From Novipirellula aureliae (lineage in GTDB: Bacteria; Planctomycetota; Planctomycetia; Pirellulales; Pirellulaceae): a DNA stretch of 64,000 nucleotides. The DNA lies in assembly GCF_007860185.1 (NCBI RefSeq), contig NZ_SJPY01000004.1, forward strand, positions 62,001 through 126,000. The letters run 5' to 3'. Each line of letters starts with the position of its first letter. The first letter of the stretch is position 1. The notes beneath the pieces are model-generated. The model was not told the DNA's origin, did no database searches, and saw nothing but the letters and a program-made list of their open reading frames with translations. Positions 50,926 through 59,634 of the stretch are shown here, in pieces. The position numbers and the translations under genes are program-made.

Positions 50926-53012
50926 TCACTCGTTGTGGACATGCCAAGCTGACGCATTTTGCGGTAGAGGTTGGAGCGATGCAAACCGAGGTACTCGGCG
51001 GCTTCGGTCATGTTGCCTCCGCATCCGGCGATCGCTCTTTCGATGTGTCCCACTTGGAAGATCCGCGTTGCATCGCACAATGCTGCTGGCGCCTCGGACA
51101 AGTCGTTCAGACTGCTGGGACCCTGCGCATCGTTTTGTGACGTCGACAATCCGTTTTGCCTGATGTCATCCGCCGTAATCGTCTCCTCGGGGCTTAGATA
51201 GCAAATGCGTTCCATCGTGTTTCTCAGTTCGCGGATATTGCCGGGCCAAGGATGGCTTCTCAATACCTGTTGCGCCTGAGGATCGAGCTTCGGAGGTAGC
51301 CGACCAATTTGCTGAGAAAAATGGCTGAGGAAGTGTTCGGCCAGCAACAGGACGTCATCGCCTCGTGATGCGAGCGGCGGAAGGGTAAGCGAAACAACGT
51401 TGAGGCGAAAGAACAGATCTTCGCGAAACCGCTTTTCGGCAATGTGGGTTTCGAGTGGCTGGTTCGTTGCGGCGATCACGCGGACGTCTACCGGAATCGG
51501 TTGGGAGCCGCCGACACGAACGACCATTTTATCCTCCAGCACTCGCAGCAATTTGGCTTGCCCGCCGGGGCTGAGGTCGCCGACTTCGTCAAGAAACAGA
51601 GTTCCACTGTCGGCCAACTCAAATTTCCCGATCCGGGTCTGTGATGCATCGGTAAAGGAACCTCGTTCGTGTCCGAAGAGTTCACTTTCGAGTAGCGACT
51701 CGACGAGTGCCGCACAATTCACGGCGACAAAGGGGGCGTGCCGACGATCGCTGTGGTAGTGGATATGTCGGGCCAGCACTTCTTTACCCGTGCCGTTATT
51801 GCCAAGGACCAGAACCGATAGGTCTGTCTTGGCAATTCGATCCGCATTTTTACGAACCGACTCGATCGAGCGGTGGTTGCCGATAAGGGGTGCCGCCGAC
51901 GCCGCTGTGGCAACCAATTGGTCGCGGGATTTGGTCAATGATTTTCGAGTTTTCAGACTTTCAATCGCGACCGCCGCGTGAAGGGCTAAATCGGTCAAGA
52001 CCGCAACATCGAGAGTATCAAAGCCGTCGTCGAGGTGGTTGATCGCTTCGAACACACCGATTTTATCTTCTCGCTGCGGGTCGCCACGATGACCGAGCAT
52101 CGGCACCGCAACGAGCGATCGCGTTTGGAAAGCGAGAGACCGGTCGACCGCTCGATTCACTCGCCGCTCTTCATCTTGGCTGTTGGCGTTCCATATTTTG
52201 GGCTCTCCACTGGTCAGCACTTCGCCGACCACGCCCTCATGGTCGTTCACTTCGAGAGGAACGCCTTCCACACCCAAGGCTGGCCGGCCGATCAATTTTT
52301 TGCGGCGGCGATCCCACAAAAAAATGCTGGCACGCTCACAATTCAGCAATTTCGTTGCCGCGGCAGCGATCTGTTTCAGCAACGCCTCATCCTCCGAAAT
52401 GCGTTGCCACTGGGCGGCTTCGGTTAAAACGGCCTGAAGCTGCTCGATTCGTTGAACGTTTTGAGTATCACGTTGCATCCGATGCAGTCCCGTCGCCAAT
52501 AAATCCACCGCCGCTTGTATCGTCTCGCTCGTTTCGATTGGCAATGCATTGGTTGGGTTACCTGCGACGCGGATCACAAACGCGGTTGGGGAGTTTGCGG
52601 CCAACGAAGACGATTGCTGCGGATCCAGGGGAACGGCCAACCAGTCGTCACAGCGTTTGGGTGCTGCCAAATCAATCGCTTCGCTCACCAAACCAGCAGG
52701 AAAACGGGTCCGTTCGCCCGTCCACGCGTCCACCGCCCATTCGCCTGATTGCTGGGACACCAACCCACCCTCGGTGCGGCCGAGCAGTTGCACGACCTCC
52801 GCAACGGCCGTGCCCAGAAACTCTTTGACGTTCGAACTCGATTGCAATAATTTTAGGATTTTGAACGATAGCATACCTTGGATACCGCCCGCTTCGGGTC
52901 TCTCGTCATTCGGCATTTTTACGTGATGTGCTCTTGGGTCGATAGCAGATTGCATGACGGGGTTCACTTGAATTTGACTTCGGCTTGATAGGTATAATGC
53001 ATTTTTGTTCAT
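50922..53012 (-). CDS. Sigma-54-dependent regulator with GAF domain
   Basis: A protein of up to 696 residues. A sensing region with a GAF domain covers about 200-350 (LLNCERASIFLWDRRRKKLI, GVVGEVLTSGEPKIWN, LVAVPMLGH). The AAA+ domain covers about 370-610 with Walker A LVLGNNGTGKEVLARHI, Walker B TLFLDEVGDLSPGGQAKLLR, and FREDLFFRLNVVSLTLPPL. The loop that touches sigma-54 reads GSFTDA in place of the usual GAFTGA. The C-terminal Fis-type helix-turn-helix is GNMTEAAEYLGLHRSNLYRK. It should activate promoters of the -24/-12 type. The start is unsure (53012, 52955 or 52916). It ends four bases into the SecA-like gene's stop, so the two genes are tail to tail. Confidence 0.85.
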   Translation of the reverse strand: MNKNALYLSSRSQIQVNPVMQSAIDPRAHHVKMPNDERPEAGGIQGMLSFKILKLLQSSSNVKEFLGTAVAEVVQLLGRTEGGLVSQQSGEWAVDAWTGERTRFPAGLVSEAIDLAAPKRCDDWLAVPLDPQQSSSLAANSPTAFVIRVAGNPTNALPIETSETIQAAVDLLATGLHRMQRDTQNVQRIEQLQAVLTEAAQWQRISEDEALLKQIAAAATKLLNCERASIFLWDRRRKKLIGRPALGVEGVPLEVNDHEGVVGEVLTSGEPKIWNANSQDEERRVNRAVDRSLAFQTRSLVAVPMLGHRGDPQREDKIGVFEAINHLDDGFDTLDVAVLTDLALHAAVAIESLKTRKSLTKSRDQLVATAASAAPLIGNHRSIESVRKNADRIAKTDLSVLVLGNNGTGKEVLARHIHYHSDRRHAPFVAVNCAALVESLLESELFGHERGSFTDASQTRIGKFELADSGTLFLDEVGDLSPGGQAKLLRVLEDKMVVRVGGSQPIPVDVRVIAATNQPLETHIAEKRFREDLFFRLNVVSLTLPPLASRGDDVLLLAEHFLSHFSQQIGRLPPKLDPQAQQVLRSHPWPGNIRELRNTMERICYLSPEETITADDIRQNGLSTSQNDAQGPSSLNDLSEAPAALCDATRIFQVGHIERAIAGCGGNMTEAAEYLGLHRSNLYRKMRQLGMSTTSD

Positions 53013-53202
53013 GTTGTCGAGTTGGGTCCGTGGTTTTGGGCAAAATCATCAGGACCGTCAAAGTTATTAATAACGCTCTTGCCAAGCGCTAACCGATGAG
53101 GCCTATTTTAGGCAAATAGACGAACATGGCCGTTACGGGTATCCTTTACCCAGCTATCCCTTACCGGATAGGTTGACGAATAGCTTCTCAGGAAAAGAAA
53201 TA

Positions 53203-54015
53203 ATGCAATTTGAAGGTAAAAAAGGTCTTATCTTAGGCGTTGCCAATGATCACTCGATCGCTTGGGCTATCGCAAAGCAAATCATGGAAATGGGGGGGGA
53301 GTGTGGTTTCACCCACCTACCCGACCGTCCCGATGACGAGCGGCAACGAAGTCGCCGACGAGTGGCACAATTGACCGATCAATACGAAAACGCAAAATTC
53401 CTGATACCGATGGATGCGCAGAAGGATGAAGATATCCGCAGCGTATTTGAGTATACGGCGAAAGAATTTGGAAAAATCGACTTTCTGCTGCATTCGATTG
53501 CCTTCGCTGATCGAGACGATTTGGCTCGCGATACGGTCGAAACGAGCCGAGCGGGTTTCAAATTGGCAATGGATGTCAGCGTCTACACGTTCTTGGCTTG
53601 CGTGAATGCCGCCAGACCGATTTTGAATCCTGGGGCGGCTGTTGCCACGATGACCTTTTTCGGTGGCGAAAAGTGTGTGCCAGGCTATAACGTGATGGGA
53701 GTTTGTAAGGCAGCTCTTGAAGCATCCGTCCGTTACTTGGCATATGAGTTGGGCCCCCAAGATGTCCGAGTCAATGCGTTGTCCGCAGGTCCGATCCGAA
53801 CACTGGCGGGACGAGCGGCAGGAGTGGATGGCATGTTGGAACTCTACAAGGAGGTCGCGCCGCTTGGTAAGAACGTTTCGCATGAAGAGGTTGGCCGCAC
53901 CGGAGCGTTTTTGTTGAGCGATATGAGCAACGGGATCTCCGGAGAAATCCTCCACGTCGATGGCGGCTATCACGCAATGGGAAGCCCCGGACGACTGCTC
54001 AACCGGCTTCGCTAA
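53203..54015 (+). CDS. fabI: Enoyl-[acyl-carrier-protein] reductase
   Basis: A 270-residue enzyme that reduces enoyl-ACP in the last step of each fatty-acid elongation round. Cofactor site: GLILGVANDHSIAWAIAKQI at 8-27, typical of FabI. The catalytic Tyr and Lys are Tyr162 and Lys169 in VPGYNVMGVCKAALEASVRY. The Tyr that E. coli FabI has ten residues earlier (Tyr146) is Phe152 here (MTFFGGEK). C-terminal marks are VNALSAGPIRTLAGRAAGVD and LSDMSNGISGEILHVDGGYH. The start at 53203 has AGGA nine bases upstream and begins MQFEGKKGLI; the open-frame start at 53173 is not supported. It is divergent from the sigma-54 regulator. Confidence 0.93.
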   Translation: MQFEGKKGLILGVANDHSIAWAIAKQIMEMGGECGFTHLPDRPDDERQRSRRRVAQLTDQYENAKFLIPMDAQKDEDIRSVFEYTAKEFGKIDFLLHSIAFADRDDLARDTVETSRAGFKLAMDVSVYTFLACVNAARPILNPGAAVATMTFFGGEKCVPGYNVMGVCKAALEASVRYLAYELGPQDVRVNALSAGPIRTLAGRAAGVDGMLELYKEVAPLGKNVSHEEVGRTGAFLLSDMSNGISGEILHVDGGYHAMGSPGRLLNRLR

Positions 54016-54154
54016 GCGATTTGTCAATTTTACGGTACTGGAAGTCGCCAAGACTTTCGGCTCTTTAGCGTCGACAAAACGCTTGAGGCATTTCAGCTAC
54101 TGGCCTCCGACGATGAATGCATCGGCGGATGCTCACCAACAAACAGGTTTTTCG

Positions 54155-54748
54155 ATGGTACGAACAGCAAGCACGATGTTACCCTTGGGCACGACAGCGC
54201 CAAGTTTTCAGTTACCCGAATGTGAAGGTTCAACCGTATCGCTTTCGGATTTCACGGATTCAAAAGCGTTACTCGTCATCTTCATGTGCAATCATTGTCC
54301 GTTCGTCAAACATGTTGCCGAAGAGTTAACGCGACTTAGCAATGACTACATGGCAAAAGGGGTTTCCGTTGTTGCAATCAACAGTAACGATGCGGAAAAG
54401 TATCCTGATGACTCACCCGAGGCGATGCGGAAAGAAAAAGCGATGCGGGGATATCCCTTTGCCTATCTTTTCGATGAGGATCAAACCGTTGCCGCAGCGT
54501 ACCATGCTGCCTGTACACCCGACTTCTATCTATTCGATGGCGATCACAAACTGGTTTACCGAGGCCAGCTCGACAGCAGCCGACCTGATTCGGGTATTCC
54601 AGTCACGGGTAAGGATTTAAGAGCTGCGATCGATACTGTGTTAGCAGGCGAAACGGTTCCCGAAGCCCAAACGCCTTCGATCGGATGCAACATCAAATGG
54701 AAGCCGGGCAACGAGCCAAGCTATTTTAATCCGCAAGGTAGTGCGTAG
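54155..54748 (+). CDS. Thioredoxin-like/redoxin protein
   Basis: A 197-residue cytosolic protein of the AhpC/TSA and thioredoxin-like group. The core reads APSFQLPECEGSTVSLSDFT and LVIFMCNHCPFVKHVAEELT, with a CxxC pair at Cys45 and Cys48; VVAINSNDAEKYPDDSPEAM and FDEDQTVAAAYHAACTPDFY follow, with a conserved cis-Pro, and FDGDHKLVYRGQLDSSRPDS. The NHCPFVKH motif defines a subgroup of thioredoxin family proteins of unknown reductant. ATG 54155 has AGG seven bases before it; the open frame starts at 53960. It overlaps nothing, but the stop is four bases before the next gene. Confidence 0.85.
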   Translation: MVRTASTMLPLGTTAPSFQLPECEGSTVSLSDFTDSKALLVIFMCNHCPFVKHVAEELTRLSNDYMAKGVSVVAINSNDAEKYPDDSPEAMRKEKAMRGYPFAYLFDEDQTVAAAYHAACTPDFYLFDGDHKLVYRGQLDSSRPDSGIPVTGKDLRAAIDTVLAGETVPEAQTPSIGCNIKWKPGNEPSYFNPQGSA

Positions 54749-54752
54749 GATC

Positions 54753-55430
54753 ATGGAATCGCCTCATTCGCTTCTCGTCGAGCATTTATCGAAGTCTTAT
54801 CCAACGGCAACGGGGCCGCTACAGGTACTCCACGATATCGGCTTGGAGCTGTCGGCCGGCGATTCACTGGCGATCGTCGGGCCGAGTGGCAGCGGGAAAA
54901 GCACGCTGTTGCAAATCCTCGGCACACTCGATCATCCCGATGACGGCACCATCACCATCGACGGTCAAGATCCATTCCAGCTAAACGACAAAGATTTGGC
55001 GGCATTCCGCAATCAAAAGATCGGGTTTATTTTTCAAGACCATCATCTGTTGCCGCAACTAACCGTCACCGAGAACGTGCTCGTCGCCGCACTCGCGATC
55101 GGTCAGCCGAGTGCGGAGCAAAGGGAACGCTGTGAAAGCTTGCTCGATGCGGTCTCTTTGGCGGATCGGCGTGGGCATCTTCCAAGTGAGTTATCGGGTG
55201 GTGAACGAGAGCGAGTCGCGATCGCACGTGCCTTGTTAATGCAACCCGCTTTGATCTTAGCCGATGAACCGACTGGCAATCTCGATCGACGTACGGCCGA
55301 TTCGGTGACGGAGCTACTCTTAACGCTGCCCTCCGACTTTGGGGTGATTCTGATCACGGTGACTCATAGCGATGCGTTGGCGGCAGCGATGAAGAAACGT
55401 CGCGAATTAGAAGACGGAAGGTTGGTTTAG
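54753..55430 (+). CDS. ABC transporter ATP-binding protein, LolD-like
   Basis: A 225-residue ATPase similar to LolD and MacB ATP-binding parts. Walker A is AIVGPSGSGKSTLLQILGTL, the Q-loop IGFIFQDHHLLPQLTVTENV, the signature LSGGERERVAIARALLMQ, Walker B LILADEPTGNLDRRTADSV and the switch His is in VTHSDALAAAM. It is preceded by the thioredoxin-like gene with four bases between. An FtsX-like permease (LolC/LolE) is not found next to it or elsewhere in the window. So the partner must be encoded elsewhere. A GTG at 54741 is an alternative start; ATG 54753 fits the family better. Confidence 0.88.
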   Translation: MESPHSLLVEHLSKSYPTATGPLQVLHDIGLELSAGDSLAIVGPSGSGKSTLLQILGTLDHPDDGTITIDGQDPFQLNDKDLAAFRNQKIGFIFQDHHLLPQLTVTENVLVAALAIGQPSAEQRERCESLLDAVSLADRRGHLPSELSGGERERVAIARALLMQPALILADEPTGNLDRRTADSVTELLLTLPSDFGVILITVTHSDALAAAMKKRRELEDGRLV

Positions 55431-55518
55431 GTCCGTCATTCTTGCTATACTCAAAGGGATGACGTTTTGACTCCCTAAGCGTTTTAAGAATCCCTCCTTT
55501 ATCAGTTGAGTCATCCCG

Positions 55519-55791
55519 ATGAATCAGCGATCTGGTAGCGTCGTATTCGACGAATCCTTTTTAAGTGTGCGAGCCAAACTGCTCGAGATCTCTGCAACGC
55601 TCGATCGGGTCGACCGCGCGGTGGAAGCCAACGCCCCGCTCGATGAGGCTGCCCTTGAGCAGCGAGAAAGGGTCGACCATGCAATTCGCCTATTGTTAAG
55701 CGAGCGGTCCGATCGAGCCGAGAACATTCAATTATTGTTCTCGCGTCGTTACCGTCCCAATTGGCGGTCCGACATGGCAATCGATGACTGA
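55519..55791 (+). CDS. Small helical protein of unknown function
   Basis: A 90-residue protein starting MNQRSGSVVFDESFLSVRAK. The middle (LLEISATLDRVDRAVEANAP, LDEAALEQRERVDHAIRLLL) is strongly amphipathic and could form two helices. It ends LLFSRRYRPNWRSDMAIDD. No domain was recognised. The ATG follows a small gap after the LolD-like gene on the same strand. The even codon use and helix pattern suggest a real gene. Its function is unknown. Confidence 0.6.
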   Translation: MNQRSGSVVFDESFLSVRAKLLEISATLDRVDRAVEANAPLDEAALEQRERVDHAIRLLLSERSDRAENIQLLFSRRYRPNWRSDMAIDD

Positions 55792-55915
55792 TGTCGCACG
55801 GCTCTCCGAGCGGATCGCGCCCACCGATTAGCACACCCTAACTTTCAATCCTCCCCCCGTCGCACGCTATCCGCTCGGAGCACAGTGCGACCATCCAAAG
55901 ACAAGTGACAAAAAA

Positions 55916-56731
55916 ATGGATTACATTGACCCCCACATCCACATGGTGTCGCGGATTACCGACGACTATGAGACGCTTTCGCGGATGGGCTGCGTCGCTG
56001 TCAGTGAGCCCGCCTTTTGGGCGGGCTATGATCGTGGCAGCGTCGATGGATTTCGTGACTACTTTCGGCAATTGACGGAGGTCGAACCGAAGCGGGCCGC
56101 AAACTATGGAATCCAACTTTTTTGTTGGCTCTGCATCAACGCCAAGGAAGCGGAGAACGTAGCGCTCTCGCGAGAAGTGATTGCGATGATCCCTGAATTC
56201 TTAGATCATCCCAACGTTCTGGGGATCGGGGAAATCGGTTTGAACAAGAACACGAAAAACGAATCGATCACCTTTCTCGAACATCTCGAACTAGCCATCA
56301 AGTATGAACAATCGATTCTGATTCATACGCCCCATTTGGCGGACAAGTACCAAGGGACGCGGATGATTTTGGACATGTTGTCCGACGATTCTCGGATCAA
56401 CCGCGACCGAGTGCTCGTCGATCATGTCGAAGAACACACGATCGGCGAAGTGCTCGATCGTGGTTTTTGGGCGGGGATGACTTTGTACCCTGTTTCGAAA
56501 TGTACGCCCGAGCGGGCTGTCGACATGATCGAAATGTACGGGCCCGAGCGATTGATGGCCAATTCCGCGGGCGATTGGGGGCCGAGCAAACCGACAGCGG
56601 TTCCCGATTTGATTTTCGAAATGCGCCGCCGCGGCCATAGTGAAACGCTCATTCGAAAAATTGTCTACGACAACCCAATCGAGTTTTTCTCGCAAAGCCC
56701 AAATTTTAACAATCATTTTCAATCACGCTAA
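55916..56731 (+). CDS. TatD-like metal-dependent hydrolase
   Basis: A 271-residue protein of the amidohydrolase superfamily, nearest to TatD. The metal sites are visible in order: His-x-His in DPHIHM near 5-10, Glu in GIGEIGLNKN near 103-112, His in SILIHTPHLADKYQGTRM, His in VLVDHVEEHTIGEVLDRG and Asp in NSAGDWGPSKPT near the end. TatD proteins are described as 3'-5' DNases and other hydrolases; the true substrate is not known here. A family with this layout belongs to the Ebo cluster of planctomycetes and other bacteria, but no other Ebo gene is next to it. The ATG at 55916 begins MDYIDPHIHM. Confidence 0.82.
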   Translation: MDYIDPHIHMVSRITDDYETLSRMGCVAVSEPAFWAGYDRGSVDGFRDYFRQLTEVEPKRAANYGIQLFCWLCINAKEAENVALSREVIAMIPEFLDHPNVLGIGEIGLNKNTKNESITFLEHLELAIKYEQSILIHTPHLADKYQGTRMILDMLSDDSRINRDRVLVDHVEEHTIGEVLDRGFWAGMTLYPVSKCTPERAVDMIEMYGPERLMANSAGDWGPSKPTAVPDLIFEMRRRGHSETLIRKIVYDNPIEFFSQSPNFNNHFQSR

Positions 56732-56812
56732 CCTTCTCAACATCGATCATCAATCTGCCACGCATGCCGCTCTGTCACCGTCCGTCGGGCTTTTGCACAG
56801 TGGCCCAAAAAA

Positions 56813-57145
56813 ATGAAAGAATCGACAAACCCGTCAATCGTTTTGGTCCTTTCAACGGTAGGGAACAGTGCCGACGCCGAACGATTGGCGAAGGATCTTA
56901 TCAGTCAGTCGCTGGCTGCATGTGTCCAAATTGATGGACCCTTGATAAGCCACTATCGCTGGGCAGGCAAAGTCGAACAGGGTGAAGAATTTCGTTTATC
57001 GATCAAGACTTCGCTTGCTACATGGCCTAAACTGCGCGATCGATTGCAAAAGGAGCACCCGTACGATGAACCACAGATCGTGATGATCCCGATTGTCGAA
57101 GCTACCGAAGGCTACCGTGATTGGGTGATTGAACAAACGAGCTAA
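56813..57145 (+). CDS. cutA: CutA-like protein
   Basis: A 110-residue protein of the CutA family, small trimeric proteins linked to copper tolerance and often of unclear role. Marks are SIVLVLSTVGNSADAERLAK near 8-27, LAACVQIDGPLISHYRWAGK with the typical Trp, and HPYDEPQIVMIPIVEATEGY RDWV as the last part. Length is normal. ATG 56813 is preceded by CCCAAAAAA. It is followed by the 39-bp repeat array. The function in this organism is unknown. Confidence 0.92.
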   Translation: MKESTNPSIVLVLSTVGNSADAERLAKDLISQSLAACVQIDGPLISHYRWAGKVEQGEEFRLSIKTSLATWPKLRDRLQKEHPYDEPQIVMIPIVEATEGYRDWVIEQTS

Positions 57146-57160
57146 GTGACAGGAATTATT

Positions 57161-57303
57161 CAATTTCCCGTAGTGGATCTTGTTAAAGATCCTCTCGCAC
57201 AATTTCCCATAGTGGATCTTGTTAAAGATCTTCTCGCACAATTTCCCATAGTGGATCTTGTTAAAGATCCTCTCGCACTCGGATCTTTAACAAGGTCCAC
57301 TAC
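57161..57303. repeat. 39-bp tandem repeat of hairpins with inverted tail
   Basis: Three units of 39 bp lie at 57161, 57200 and 57239. Each contains GTGGATCTTGTTAAAGATCC (or a variant with GATCTTCT), a hairpin with arms GGATCTT and AAAGATCC. After the third unit, GGATCTTTAACAAGGTCCAC at 57281-57300 is a near complement of the unit core. So the array can also fold as a long stem with this tail. It lies between cutA and the next gene and may end transcription. Confidence 0.85.
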
Positions 57304-57331
57304 CTAAGGGCATAATTTGAAAACACTGAAG

Positions 57332-57814
57332 ATGCAGCCTGTGTTTACGTTGGAGTTGCCGATCGGAGCCGAAGCGGTGATTCGAACGATTCGCGAGCGG
57401 ATCCGTTCGTCGGACTCTTTACGGTTTGCCAAGGCTGCAGGCCATTGTGCGGAGTTCTCCGTTGATCCGAAAGAGAAACGTTTTTGGTCGCCACATTTGT
57501 CCGTCACCCTGAGTGACACCGAGCAGGGATCGCAGCTCTACGGACGCTTTTCGCCCCGACCAGAAATATGGACTTTCTTTATGTTCATCTATTTCTTTAT
57601 GGCATGCTTGATCTTCGGCGGAGGTGTGCTGGGGTATTGCCAATGGTTTATGGAACAAACGCCTTGGGCTCTTGTCTTGATCCCAGTCAGTTTCATCGTG
57701 ATCGCGTTGTTGCATCTCGCGTCACTCGTGGGCCAAAGTCTTAGTCACGACCAAATGGAAGCGTTACGGCGTCAACTTGATCAATCGATCGAGAACGTTG
57801 CAGACAACTCTTGA
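57332..57814 (+). CDS. Small membrane protein
   Basis: A 160-residue protein. The first 85 residues are soluble with a beta/alpha look (FTLELPIGAEAVIRTIRERI, RFWSPHLSVTLSDTEQGSQL). Then come two membrane helices at about 86-108 (IWTFFMFIYFFMACLIFGGG) and 115-138 (WALVLIPVSFIVIALLHLAS). The short cytosolic tail contains SLSHDQMEALRRQLDQSIEN. The first part is reminiscent of planctomycete proteins with an SRPBCC-like or other small domain, but no family was established. A TTG at 57317 is an alternative start. The 3' end overlaps the convergent gene at 57781-57814. Confidence 0.6.
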   Translation: MQPVFTLELPIGAEAVIRTIRERIRSSDSLRFAKAAGHCAEFSVDPKEKRFWSPHLSVTLSDTEQGSQLYGRFSPRPEIWTFFMFIYFFMACLIFGGGVLGYCQWFMEQTPWALVLIPVSFIVIALLHLASLVGQSLSHDQMEALRRQLDQSIENVADNS

Positions 57815-59634
57815 ACGGGTTGAGGTGGGAAATGGAAACGCTCGTAGGAGGCGGAGGGAACCTCCAACTTGCCGTTTCCAAATTCTCTTTGCAGGTCGGT
57901 GAATACTCGGCGAGCATAGAGACAAATCTCTAGCTTTTCTTCGTGGTCGAATGTGACCAATTGCGAATCACGCCGTTCGGCCAAACGAATCGTTTGTTCC
58001 AAATGAGCCGTCAACAAGTCTTCGATCGGTTCGCCATTGATGGATTGGTAAGCACCATTTTCGCCGACCTGTAGTGGGGACGCTGCGCAGATGTTTTTTG
58101 AAACCGTGATAACAGCGAGACCATCGAACAAGGCGCTGATAAAGCGTACCATCGGGCGTTTACCATTGTCGCTGATCTCGGCAAGTACCTTGTGTTCGCC
58201 ACCGAACTGTAGTGCGATGGTGCCGCTGTTGTAATCATCGGCAGAGCGGATGAAGGTCGGATTCGAAAAGCCAATCGTCGCCAGGCGTTCGACGACGTCG
58301 ATGGTAGCACTGCGGCACGCATCGTCGGTTGCCGCGATAAAACGAGGGTCCGTGTAATACTGCACTTCATCGGCCCGTTTCATTTTCGCATACTTCAGCG
58401 TTTCGCGTTTTTCTTGCTGCGGGCCACTCGCCGTTTGCCCATTCGTACTCTGGTAGCGGAGGATCGGATCGTTCGATTGTTGGCTCGGGACTGGGGGCGG
58501 CGGCAAGAAATCTTGAAGAGGCAATTGGGCGCGGCGATGGAGAATCGTGGCAAGGATGGCCGCTAGGCCAGTTGTGGCAATCATGAATCCCAAGCCTTGT
58601 TCGAGTGAACTGCCACCCGTAAAACCGAAGCGGCCCGATCGCACCATGAAGTAAGCACCGACGGCAGACAAAAAGATACCGATCAGCAGGTAGATGGTTC
58701 TCGTCACACGTCCGCCTCGACCGCGGCGAAGGGGGAATCCTACCATGCCAACGATCGCGGGGATGGGGGAAAAAATCCACATAAACCAAGAAGCGGTTCC
58801 GCTACCGCACAACAACCATCCCAATACAATTGCCAAACCTGCGGCTGCCATCTTTGCGAAGCTCTCGGTTCGGTTCGGCGGAACATCCATTGGATCGATT
58901 AAGTAGATCGGTGTTTCGGATGCGTCGGCGTTACCGATTTCTTGTGCGATCTCTAACCATGCGGACGAGTCAAAGGCATCGTTATCGGATCGGTTCACTT
59001 GATCGCTAATGCGCTCGATTGTGCGGCGAGTCCGTTCACTTTTGTCGAGCGAGATGTAACCGCGAATCTCGCCCGTATGATCGATTTGTTCGGATGCCAA
59101 TTCGATCGCTTTGCCTGAACGAGCCAGAGAAACACCTAGCTGAGTCGAGTTTGAAATATGACCTTGGGGATAGAGGCGAATGCTTGTAAAGGAATCGGCA
59201 ACAAGCCGAGCAAACTCGGCTCGGGTGGCGGGATCGAGCATTTGTTGCTTGATCGCTTCGATTCGCGCCTTGAGATCGACCGATTGTGCATCAACACTAC
59301 CAGCATTCTCGTTGGCCTTTTCCGCCAACTTGCTTAAACCTGCTTGAATCGATTCCATTTGGCTGGGCGATTCATTTCGATCGAAATCGACATTTTGAAG
59401 TGAAACGAAAGCGTTGTCGCCCAATCCGTCTCGGGCGAGTTGTTGGTAGCTAATTTGGGTCGGCACGGCCTTCATGACCAACGCCCTGTGCGCCGTTGAA
59501 ACGACTCCTGTTGCAACAAACACAAAGCCACAAATAAGCAGAATGAAACCTAGCAGAACAGAAAAACTGCCGCGTGAGCGTCGTGGGTCATCGGCGTAAC
59601 TTGAGGATCGGTTCATTGCGTTTACCTTCAACAT
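57781..59634 (-). CDS. Large membrane protein of unknown function
   Basis: A 617-residue protein. One helix lies near residues 25-46 (FSVLLGFILLICGFVFVATG), followed by an outside part of about 210 residues with helical, polar sequence (IQAGLSKLAEKANENAGSVD). Helices follow near 255-275 (MAAAGLAIVLGWLLCGSGTA), 279-297, 306-325 (TIYLLIGIFLSAVGAYFMV) and 345-365. The C-terminal 220 residues are soluble, with a Pro/Gln-rich linker (LPPPPVPSQQSNDP) and a globular part including FSNPTFIRSADDYNSGTIAL. The ATG at 59634 is chosen because the upstream frame to 59724 encodes a 15-bp repeat (TLGTSSLGTSSLETS). No family was recognised. Confidence 0.65.
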   Translation of the reverse strand: MLKVNAMNRSSSYADDPRRSRGSFSVLLGFILLICGFVFVATGVVSTAHRALVMKAVPTQISYQQLARDGLGDNAFVSLQNVDFDRNESPSQMESIQAGLSKLAEKANENAGSVDAQSVDLKARIEAIKQQMLDPATRAEFARLVADSFTSIRLYPQGHISNSTQLGVSLARSGKAIELASEQIDHTGEIRGYISLDKSERTRRTIERISDQVNRSDNDAFDSSAWLEIAQEIGNADASETPIYLIDPMDVPPNRTESFAKMAAAGLAIVLGWLLCGSGTASWFMWIFSPIPAIVGMVGFPLRRGRGGRVTRTIYLLIGIFLSAVGAYFMVRSGRFGFTGGSSLEQGLGFMIATTGLAAILATILHRRAQLPLQDFLPPPPVPSQQSNDPILRYQSTNGQTASGPQQEKRETLKYAKMKRADEVQYYTDPRFIAATDDACRSATIDVVERLATIGFSNPTFIRSADDYNSGTIALQFGGEHKVLAEISDNGKRPMVRFISALFDGLAVITVSKNICAASPLQVGENGAYQSINGEPIEDLLTAHLEQTIRLAERRDSQLVTFDHEEKLEICLYARRVFTDLQREFGNGKLEVPSASYERFHFPPQPVQELSATFSID

